This document shows, in pieces, positions 1 to 5,933 of a stretch of 6,933 nt of DNA. The notes under the pieces are model-generated. The model was not told the DNA's origin. It did not search any database and saw nothing but the letters and a program-made list of their open reading frames with translations. Position 1 is the first letter of the stretch. Every line of letters begins with the position of its first letter. Made by a program: the position numbers and the translations under genes. This DNA comes from Bacteroidales bacterium (GTDB lineage Bacteria; Bacteroidota; Bacteroidia; Bacteroidales; JAOZTL01): the NCBI GenBank assembly GCA_029942205.1, contig JAOZTL010000168.1:1-6933 (forward strand). Direction: 5' to 3'.

Positions 1-360
1 GGAAACAAAAAATTCAGGATGAGCATGACCGCCGTTTATGGAACAGGATTACCAACTGGAGCACCACAAACAGGACGTGAAAATGCAACTTTTAGACTTT
101 CTTCATATAAAAGAGTAGACATTGGATTTTCGGCAAAATTATTGCAACAAAAGTTTCAGAAAAAATCAACTAATACTCGAAATCTATGGATTAATCTTGA
201 GATTTACAATATTTTAGGAGTAAATAATACTGTCTCATACCTCTGGTTAACAGTTGTTCCCAGTAATATAAATCCTGATTTTAATGCATCAAGCCAATAC
301 GCAATTCCAAATAGGCTTAGTTCGAGAAGAATCAATTTGAAATTAATATTCAGTTTTTAA
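1..360 (+). CDS. TonB-dependent outer-membrane receptor, C-terminal fragment (5' end outside window)
   Basis: The reading frame is open from the first base, so this is the tail (119 codons plus stop) of a gene that begins upstream. The first in-frame ATG at 19 is internal and should not be read as the true start. The protein shows the usual last strands of a Bacteroidota TonB-dependent receptor beta-barrel: a YGTGLPTGAP loop, then LSSYKRVDIGFS (the 'Y-RVDIGFS' strand common near the C-terminus of these receptors), a strand with LWINLEIYNILG, a Y-LWLTVVP segment, and a final strand RRINLKLIFSF ending in phenylalanine, the typical barrel assembly signal. Such receptors import large substrates across the outer membrane using TonB/ExbBD energy. 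The ligand cannot be inferred because the plug and most of the barrel are missing. The following gene is 141 bp away and probably belongs to a separate transcript. Confidence 0.85.
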   Translation, partial: GNKKFRMSMTAVYGTGLPTGAPQTGRENATFRLSSYKRVDIGFSAKLLQQKFQKKSTNTRNLWINLEIYNILGVNNTVSYLWLTVVPSNINPDFNASSQYAIPNRLSSRRINLKLIFSF

Positions 361-369
361 AAAAAATCT

Positions 370-401
370 ATTGGGATGCTGAAAAATATTAGTTATATTT
401 G
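370..401 (+). promoter_or_regulatory. Candidate Bacteroidota-type promoter for the 190-aa protein gene
   Basis: TATATTTG at 394-401 matches the Bacteroidota -7 consensus TAnnTTTG at every fixed base. ATTG at 370-373 lies 20 bp upstream and fits the -33 TTTG box with one mismatch. The element lies in the gap after the receptor gene. Transcription would start near 408, leaving a 5' leader of about 95 nt before the ATG at 502. The match could be chance in such AT-rich DNA. No sequence-based alternative in this gap is as good. Confidence 0.45.
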
Positions 402-501
402 ATGACAAAATAGATCTAATTCATAAATATATCTTTTTGAACACTAAAATGGATATACAGTAATACATTATTTATTTTTATTAACCTATAATGAAATTAG
501 G

Positions 502-1074
502 ATGCCTTTAAAAAATTTACAAAAAGACCAAATCCGACAAGTTTTTTCAACTATAAAACCATATTTTAAGGAAAAATTAGGAAAATACACACATCAGAGA
601 GTTTCTGGCGATTGGCATTTTCATGGTTTAGGTTTTGTGAATGGAAATATGACGTATGTATTTGGTATTAATATTGGCTTTTTCAAAAAAGAAGCATCCA
701 GAGATTATAGCCATGTAGGCATGAACGTATTAGTGCGAACCAATGGAGTTAATAAAGATTTACGCCAAAAATATAAAGTATTTTTCAAAAAAGTTTTGAA
801 AAATTGGGTATTTGAGAATGAAAAAATATATACCTCTGAAAGGGGAGGTGTAGGTACCGAATTTCCTCGTTATAAGTCTGTTAATGAACTAAATACAGAA
901 GAGGACGTTCTTGATTTTTTTAAATCATGCATTGATGGTATGCATGAAGTATACAGAGAAATATACAACGATAAAAGTACACTTTTTGACAATGTACTAC
1001 GTGCTGCTCCGCCTTGGGATGAATCGATTTTAGAAATATGTGAAGATGCACTTGGCATTGATTCTGAAGAATAG
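502..1074 (+). CDS. Hypothetical protein, 190 aa, unrecognised family
   Basis: I do not recognise this family. The protein has no signal peptide and no hydrophobic membrane segment, so it is probably cytoplasmic. Residues 1-30 look helical and basic. Residues 33-60 hold a striking segment with D37-W38-H39-F40-H41-G42 and alternating hydrophobics (beta strands), followed by H71 and another strand at 72-80. Residues 85-105 are a lysine-rich helix. A glycine-rich turn (ERGGVGTEF, 113-121) leads into an acidic helical half (130-160) and an APPWDES motif (169-175) before an acidic C-terminus. The order suggests a small alpha/beta domain, and the clustered His/Asp residues could bind metal, but no catalytic motif is recognisable. 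The start at 502 is the first in-frame ATG; the adjacent AGG is too close to act as a normal ribosome binding site. Base composition resembles the neighbours. It lies 25 bp before the BatA-like gene and may share its transcript. Confidence 0.75.
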   Translation: MPLKNLQKDQIRQVFSTIKPYFKEKLGKYTHQRVSGDWHFHGLGFVNGNMTYVFGINIGFFKKEASRDYSHVGMNVLVRTNGVNKDLRQKYKVFFKKVLKNWVFENEKIYTSERGGVGTEFPRYKSVNELNTEEDVLDFFKSCIDGMHEVYREIYNDKSTLFDNVLRAAPPWDESILEICEDALGIDSEE

Positions 1075-1099
1075 TTCATTTCATTGATATTGTGCATTC

Positions 1100-3145
1100 A
1101 TGACTTTTTTGTATCCATACTTTCTTTTTTCCAGTATACTTGTTTTTATACCAATAATTATTCATTTATTCCATTTTCGGAATTTTAAAACGGTATACTT
1201 CAGTAATATTGATTTTTTATTACAAATAAATAACGAAAAAAGAAGCTATTCTAAAATTAAGCATCTACTAGTATTATTGAGTAGAATATTGGTAATTTTA
1301 GCACTTGTTATTGCCTTTTCTCAGCCTTATATTCCTGCCGAAAATACAAACAAACTATTTGAACAAACCGAAATTTGTATTTATATTGACAATTCGTTCA
1401 GTATGAATGCCAATAGTAGCTACGGACAATTGAGCGAAGTAGCTAAAAATAAGGCTTATGAAATAGTAACCGCCTTTCCTGAAGCAAGTAAATTTAGCTT
1501 AATCACAAATGATTTTGAAAAACAACATGCTTCATGGAATAATTCCACGCAAATTATTAAATATTTAGGACAAATACAGCAAAGTCCGAATGTAAAAAAG
1601 ACCAGTAAAATCATTGAATATGCCAAAAACCTATTTTCTGATGATGATAAAATAAATAAACAATTATTCTTAATTTCAGATTTTCAAAAATCAACAAGTG
1701 ATTTTTTGAATATGAAAGCCGATACTTCGTTAGCAATCAGTATGATACCTATTGCTAATCAACAAACGAATAATTTATACATCGATTCATGTTGGTTTGA
1801 ATCTCCTGTACATTCGTTCAATCGAACTGATAATTTTTTTGTGCGTATTGTTAATTTTTCGGAAGAAAATTATCAGAAAATACCTCTCAAACTTAGCATT
1901 AATGACGAACAAAAAACTATTTTGAGTTTTGACATAACAGCTAATGAAAAAAAGATAATCCCCATTTCGTACACCAATACACAAAAAGGGTTTATCGACG
2001 GGAAAATTGAAATTACAGATTATCCCATTATTTATGATAATACGTTTTATTTCTCGTATCAAATTTCTGAAAAGATAACTGTTTTAGCATTAAGCGAATC
2101 TGCGAATAAAAATATACAAGCACTATTTGAAGATGATACAAATTTTGAATTCACTTCAATGGAACTTAAAAATATTCAACTCTCTCAATTACATTCTACA
2201 AATTGTATAATTATTGATGAAATTAGTAAGCTATCATCTGGATTGATTTTTGAACTAAATACTTTTATCAAAAATGGAGGAACTCTCCTTTTAATTCCTG
2301 CTGCGGATAGCGATATTCCATCCTATAATCGACTTTTTGATGAATTAGAAACAAATAAATTCGTTAAAAAAACAGAAAAAACAACAAGCATCAATGAAAT
2401 AAACACCAATCATTTGCTTTACAAATATGTTTTTGAAGAATTAAAAAATCAGACAGAATTACCTGCACTTAATTATTATTATAGCATAGAAAAGCAGCAT
2501 TTGAAAAATAAAGAAATTCTGCTTCAAGAAATAAGCGGAGATCCCATTCTTTCGAGTTCTGATATTGAAAAAGGAAGAATATACACTTTTACAATTCCTC
2601 TTTCTCCCGAAGAAAACGATTTTTCGATGCATCCCATTTTTGTACCAACGATCTATAATATAGCTCTTTATAGCCAAAGTTCGTCTCAATTATATTACAC
2701 CATCGGGCTAGATCATAGCATTATTCTCGAAAAAGTTAAATTCGTGAGTGAGTTGCTAAAGATACGCAAAAAAGAACAGGATTTTGATTTTATACCAACA
2801 GTGATTGCTAATCAGCAAAGCCGATCGATACAAATAATTCTCGAAAACCAAATAACCAAAGCAGATATATATTACATAAAAGACAACGAGAATCCCCTAA
2901 AAAATATCGCATTTAACTATGACCGTAAAGAATCGGATCTCAGCCACTTTACAAGTAACGAAATCGAAGCTTTTTTGAATGATCGAAGTTTGAATAATAT
3001 GACATTATACGATAATCAAAAACAATCTATCGTTTCACAAATCGAGCAACAAGCCAAAGGCTATCCGCTCTGGAAATATTTTATTTTTGCTTCTATTCTT
3101 TTTTTACTCCTCGAAATTTTACTTATCCGCTTTTTAAAAGCATAG
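1100..3145 (+). CDS. BatA-like inner-membrane protein with VWA domain
   Basis: This 681-aa protein belongs to the Bacteroidota group that starts with the BatA-type N-terminal double transmembrane domain. Membrane segment 1 is at about residues 5-26 (with IPIIIHLFHF), followed by the conserved FSNIDFL stretch at 34-40, and segment 2 is at about 56-75, ending in SQPYIP. A von Willebrand factor A domain follows. Its metal-ion (MIDAS) motif DxSxS is intact as D97-S99-S101, with T168 and D194 (LISDF) as likely further ligands. Residues 225-320 look beta-rich, perhaps Ig-like. Residues 325-415 resemble a Rossmann or glutamine-amidotransferase-like fold (FIKNGGTLLLIPA at 389-401) without an evident catalytic Cys. 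A last membrane helix at about 658-677 anchors the C-terminus. Most of the protein should face one side of the inner membrane and act in protein-protein contacts. No MoxR or other Bat genes adjoin it, so a Bat-operon role is not supported. The specific function is unknown. Confidence 0.85.
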   Translation: MTFLYPYFLFSSILVFIPIIIHLFHFRNFKTVYFSNIDFLLQINNEKRSYSKIKHLLVLLSRILVILALVIAFSQPYIPAENTNKLFEQTEICIYIDNSFSMNANSSYGQLSEVAKNKAYEIVTAFPEASKFSLITNDFEKQHASWNNSTQIIKYLGQIQQSPNVKKTSKIIEYAKNLFSDDDKINKQLFLISDFQKSTSDFLNMKADTSLAISMIPIANQQTNNLYIDSCWFESPVHSFNRTDNFFVRIVNFSEENYQKIPLKLSINDEQKTILSFDITANEKKIIPISYTNTQKGFIDGKIEITDYPIIYDNTFYFSYQISEKITVLALSESANKNIQALFEDDTNFEFTSMELKNIQLSQLHSTNCIIIDEISKLSSGLIFELNTFIKNGGTLLLIPAADSDIPSYNRLFDELETNKFVKKTEKTTSINEINTNHLLYKYVFEELKNQTELPALNYYYSIEKQHLKNKEILLQEISGDPILSSSDIEKGRIYTFTIPLSPEENDFSMHPIFVPTIYNIALYSQSSSQLYYTIGLDHSIILEKVKFVSELLKIRKKEQDFDFIPTVIANQQSRSIQIILENQITKADIYYIKDNENPLKNIAFNYDRKESDLSHFTSNEIEAFLNDRSLNNMTLYDNQKQSIVSQIEQQAKGYPLWKYFIFASILFLLLEILLIRFLKA

Positions 3146-3206
3146 AAGGTATTCAAGCTTTCTGATGTTACTTACTCAATTCTATAAATTCCTACTATTC
3201 AGTAAG

Positions 3207-3242
3207 ATATAAGCTTTTAAATCATTATACACTTGCTTATAT
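3207..3242. repeat. 8-bp inverted repeat downstream of the BatA-like gene
   Basis: ATATAAGC at 3207-3214 is the exact reverse complement of GCTTATAT at 3235-3242, with a 20-nt loop. It lies in the 193-bp region between the BatA-like gene and the TetR gene. An AU-rich stem with a long loop and no following U-tract makes a weak terminator candidate at best. It may be chance. Confidence 0.2.
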
Positions 3243-3272
3243 AAAATGGATACTATATTTTTATATTCAAAC

Positions 3273-3308
3273 TATACGAATTTTGTTTTAAAATTTAAAA
3301 TTCGTATA
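3273..3308. promoter_or_regulatory. Perfect 12-bp inverted repeat, putative TetR-family operator
   Basis: TATACGAATTTT at 3273-3284 is exactly mirrored by AAAATTCGTATA at 3297-3308, with a 12-bp spacer. The repeat ends 30 bp before the TetR-family start codon. TetR regulators bind such inverted repeats as dimers, usually next to their own gene. The arms cover the putative -33 box and part of the -7 box, so occupancy should block RNA polymerase. A third copy of the half-site core (TCGTATA) is at 3321-3327. The repeat is seen directly; its binding by this regulator is inferred. Confidence 0.6.
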
Positions 3309-3312
3309 TTTA
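3282..3312 (+). promoter_or_regulatory. Putative promoter of the TetR/barrel/ABC cassette
   Basis: TTTG at 3282-3285 is a perfect Bacteroidota -33 box. After a 19-bp spacer, TATATTTA at 3305-3312 matches the -7 consensus TAnnTTTG except for the last base. Transcription would begin near 3319, about 20 nt before the TetR-family ATG. The spacing is the expected one and both boxes overlap arms of the inverted repeat, which supports a repressible promoter. No comparably good promoter was seen in the short gap before the barrel gene, so this one probably serves at least the first two genes. Confidence 0.55.
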
Positions 3313-3338
3313 CACTTTAATCGTATAAAAGAGATCTT

Positions 3339-3923
3339 ATGGATAAATTCTCCGAAAATATAAAATACCAACAAATTTCTGCTTCAGGAAAAAATTTATT
3401 TTGGAAATATGGAATTAAACGAGTAACCGTAGAGGAAATATGCACAGAAGCCAAAGTTAGCAAAATGACTTTTTATAAGTTTTTCTCTAATAAAATAGAA
3501 CTTGCCAAAACAATATTAAAAAATTTAATTTCACATTCGCTCCAAGAAACCGAAGAATTAATAAACAAAGACTGTCCCTTTATTGACAAGATAAACAAAA
3601 TGCTTGAAATGAAACTAGAAGCGACACAAAGTATTAGTTCTGAATTTATTTCTGATTTGTATAAAAACCCTGAGCACGAAATGATGCAAATTATAGAAAA
3701 AGCACAAGAAAAATCAATGGCACTAATAATTCTTTTTCTACAAGATTCTCAAAAAAAAGGATTTATACGCAAAGATATAAAAATAGAATTTATGATCTAT
3801 TTTTTAGGTAAAGTAACACAAATGACTTTAGACAACGATTTACTTTCTAAATATGAAAACTCGCAAGATGCAATAATGGAAATTACTAATTTTTTCTTTT
3901 ATGGAATAGGAGCAAAAAAATAA
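3339..3923 (+). CDS. TetR/AcrR-family transcriptional regulator
   Basis: This 194-aa protein has the length and layout of a TetR repressor. An N-terminal helix (about 8-24, with LFWKYGIKRVTV following) leads into the helix-turn-helix at about 30-49, where VEEICTEAKVSKMTFYKFF carries the family's typical I-x-x-x-A-x-V-S-x-x-T-F-Y-x-x-F pattern, then K52 and L55. Residues from about 60 to the end are helical and form the variable ligand-binding and dimerisation domain, so the ligand cannot be predicted. The protein is cytoplasmic. The gene is followed after 30 bp by the outer-membrane barrel and further on by the ABC genes, in the same orientation. It most likely represses its own transcript, including the transport genes, through the inverted repeat just upstream. 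An A8 run at 3751-3758 lies in the coding sequence without breaking the frame. Confidence 0.93.
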   Translation: MDKFSENIKYQQISASGKNLFWKYGIKRVTVEEICTEAKVSKMTFYKFFSNKIELAKTILKNLISHSLQETEELINKDCPFIDKINKMLEMKLEATQSISSEFISDLYKNPEHEMMQIIEKAQEKSMALIILFLQDSQKKGFIRKDIKIEFMIYFLGKVTQMTLDNDLLSKYENSQDAIMEITNFFFYGIGAKK

Positions 3924-3953
3924 ATTATGCCTGATTAAACGAAATATAAACTG

Positions 3954-5093
3954 ATGAAAAAAATCACTTTCTTACTTTTATGGTTTCTCAATTTCCACCT
4001 TCTCTATGCTCAGCAGGATACTCTTATCTTCAAAGGACAATTGTCTGCTTGGTTGCACTATAACGAAAGCAATGATTTATCGACCTGGAGTGGTGCACGC
4101 TATATTCCTCAATTAAATTATTTATACACACTCCCGAATAAAAAAAATATAGATCTTGAAATTTCGGCAAATATGTATGGAAACCTTGCCAGTAATTTCA
4201 CCGATTCTCTATTTTCAGCTGGACAGATAAATCCTTACCGATTATGGCTGCGATACTCGGGCGAACAATTTGAATTGCGAGCTGGTTTACAAAAAATAAA
4301 TTTCGGATCGGCAACAGTTCTGCGCCCTCTCATGTGGTTTGACCAAATTGATGTGCGTGATCCGTTAAAGCTCACAACTGGGGTATGGGGGATTTTGGGT
4401 CGTTATTATTTCTTGAATAATACAAATATTTGGGTGTGGGCTCTTTACGGAAATAATAATGCAAGGGGCTGGGAATCAATTGATAGAAATAAGAATTATC
4501 CAGAAGGCGGGACACGAATACAATTTCCATTATTAAACAGCGAATTGGCTTTTTCGTATCATCATCAGATTATAGACACTCGCTCGCTTGTTGGTATTTT
4601 GCCTGCTTTCGATAAAATTGCAGAAAATAAATTTGGAATAGATCTCAAAATCGACTGGTTTTTAGGCACGTGGATTGAAGCTGCTTGGTCTGTTAAAAAT
4701 GAAAATTTAGGAATTTTAACCAATCAAAAGATGATGACTTTTGGTTTAGATTATACTTTCGGTATCGGAAATGGATTATACATCATGACAGAACATTTGA
4801 GTGCAATAAATAGCGAAAAAATTTCGGGCATGGAAACGTCAATTCATTTTACCGCAATGTCAGCCAGTTATCCAGTCGGATTATTTGACAATATTCAAGT
4901 AATACTCTACTACGATTGGGCTAATAAATCTTTATATAATTTTATTAATTGGCAACGTGAGTTTAACAAACTCAGTTTGCATGTAATGGCTTATTGGAAT
5001 CCCGAAAACTCAACATTACCAGCACAAGGAACAGGAGGCACAAGTCTTTTTGGAGGAAAAGGCATACAATTAATGTTAGTAGTAAATCATTAG
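3954..5093 (+). CDS. Outer-membrane beta-barrel protein (porin-like)
   Basis: This 379-aa protein has a clear Sec signal peptide (MKK, hydrophobic core 4-17, likely cleavage after A19 in LLYA-QQ) and no cysteine at the cleavage site, so it is not a lipoprotein. The mature part is rich in aromatic residues and alternating strands (for example RLWLRYSG, TWIEAAWSV, VILYYDWANK), the pattern of a transmembrane beta-barrel. A conserved-looking block, LQKINFG at 112-118 followed by LRPLMWFDQIDVRDPL at 123-138, resembles the 'RQ-x-x-x-WG ... NP ... DP' block of DUF1302-type barrels; this is pattern recall, not a search result. It ends in LMLVVNH rather than a terminal Phe, an atypical barrel end. It lies between the TetR gene (30 bp) and the ABC ATPase (107 bp) and is presumably their outer-membrane partner, handling the same substrate. 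The substrate is unknown. Confidence 0.8.
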   Translation: MKKITFLLLWFLNFHLLYAQQDTLIFKGQLSAWLHYNESNDLSTWSGARYIPQLNYLYTLPNKKNIDLEISANMYGNLASNFTDSLFSAGQINPYRLWLRYSGEQFELRAGLQKINFGSATVLRPLMWFDQIDVRDPLKLTTGVWGILGRYYFLNNTNIWVWALYGNNNARGWESIDRNKNYPEGGTRIQFPLLNSELAFSYHHQIIDTRSLVGILPAFDKIAENKFGIDLKIDWFLGTWIEAAWSVKNENLGILTNQKMMTFGLDYTFGIGNGLYIMTEHLSAINSEKISGMETSIHFTAMSASYPVGLFDNIQVILYYDWANKSLYNFINWQREFNKLSLHVMAYWNPENSTLPAQGTGGTSLFGGKGIQLMLVVNH

Positions 5094-5131
5094 TACTCTT
5101 GAATTATTCTTAGACGATCCTTATTAACTAG

Positions 5132-5151
5132 AATATATTCATGAATAAATT
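5132..5151. repeat. Near-palindrome between the barrel and ATPase genes
   Basis: A perfect 12-bp palindrome, TATTCATGAATA at 5136-5147, is flanked by one mismatch and three more matching pairs on each side (5132-5134 with 5149-5151). It sits 49 bp before the ATPase start in a 107-bp gap that is long for an operon. It could be a protein-binding site or a small RNA hairpin affecting downstream expression, but its half-site is unlike that of the upstream operator. Chance in AT-rich DNA is possible. Confidence 0.25.
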
Positions 5152-5200
5152 GAATTAAGCAAAATAGCAAATAAAAAATTATCATTTAATATGAAATAAA

Positions 5201-5884
5201 ATGGAAATAATAAAAATTGAAGGAATGACGAAACGCTTTCCCGTGGGAGGAGGCGAATTTACGGCACTCAAAAATATTAATTTGAATATTGACGAAGGTG
5301 AATTTACTGGACTCGTAGGACCAAGTGGCTCAGGAAAAACCACTTTGTTAAATATTATTGGCTCACTGGATAGTCCGAGCGAAGGTACAGCAACTGTAAT
5401 AGGCAAATCAATAGCTTCGCTTAGCCATAAGCAATCGGCATTGCTTCGAAATCAGCATTTGGGTTTTATCTTTCAGACTTACAATTTGTTACCCGTCTAT
5501 ACTGTGTACGAAAATGTAGAATTTGCACTTTTGCTCCAAAAAATATCAACAAGCGAAAGGAAAAAAGCAGTATTGGAAGCTTTGGAATGGGTAGGCTTGA
5601 CGGACAAAATAAAATCTAAACCAGCTCAATTGTCAGGTGGTGAAAGCCAACGAGTAGCTATTGCTAGAGCAATGGTCAAAAAGCCTAAAATTGTATTAGC
5701 TGATGAGCCTACAGCAAATCTGGATTCAGTTAATTCGCATCACATTCTGAAAACCATGCTAAAATTAAATGAAGAATTAAAAACAACTTTCATTTTTGCA
5801 ACGCATGACGAGAAAGTGATGAAATACCTCAAAAGAATAATATCATTAGCAGACGGACAAGTAGTGAAAGACGAAATGTTGTGA
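5201..5884 (+). CDS. ABC transporter ATP-binding protein, LolD/MacB type
   Basis: This 227-aa protein is a complete single-domain ABC ATPase of the size typical for LolD, FtsE and the MacB ATPase domain. All motifs are present in order: an A-loop region aromatic (F13 or F20), Walker A GPSGSGKTT (40-48), Q-loop Q92 within FIFQTYNLLP, signature LSGGE (144-148, followed by SQRVAIARA), Walker B VLADEP (165-170) with catalytic E169, D-loop NLDS (173-176) and switch H202. The LLNIIGSLD and FQ-YNLLP-x-x-TVYENV stretches place it in the LolD/MacB branch. It is cytoplasmic and should power the FtsX-type permease encoded 49 bp downstream. Such complexes drive lipoprotein release, efflux or mechanotransmission rather than ordinary import. 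The ATG at 5201 is the only plausible start; an upstream ATG at 5190 runs into a stop after two codons. Confidence 0.95.
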   Translation: MEIIKIEGMTKRFPVGGGEFTALKNINLNIDEGEFTGLVGPSGSGKTTLLNIIGSLDSPSEGTATVIGKSIASLSHKQSALLRNQHLGFIFQTYNLLPVYTVYENVEFALLLQKISTSERKKAVLEALEWVGLTDKIKSKPAQLSGGESQRVAIARAMVKKPKIVLADEPTANLDSVNSHHILKTMLKLNEELKTTFIFATHDEKVMKYLKRIISLADGQVVKDEML

Positions 5885-5933
5885 AAATAACTAGAATAAT
5901 ATTAAATTTAGACACTAAATCAAACTAAAAGAT

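Noticed and set aside
870..1097. Minus-strand open frame opposite the 190-aa gene
   Set aside because: It is fully overlapped by a better-supported coding frame, is low-complexity and Ser-rich, and has no recognisable domain.
1787..2689. Two minus-strand open frames (1787-2062 and 2459-2689) inside the BatA-like gene
   Set aside because: They are shadows of the sense frame, with no domain and no promoter or start context.
3129..3141. GCTTTTTAAAAGC palindrome at the end of the BatA-like gene as a terminator
   Set aside because: The loop is a single base, it lies within the coding sequence and no U-tract follows.
3155..3216. Nested CTTACT/AGTAAG and AAGCTT repeats after the BatA-like gene
   Set aside because: The six-base arms are separated by 24 bases or more with unequal spacers, which is too weak to call a structured element.
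3751..3758. A8 run in the TetR gene as a possible phase-variable slippage tract
   Set aside because: Such runs are common in AT-rich Bacteroidota genes; the frame is intact and nothing suggests switching.
5182..5406. Minus-strand open frame opposite the ABC ATPase N-terminus
   Set aside because: It is antisense to the highly conserved Walker A region, so its openness follows from the sense codons.
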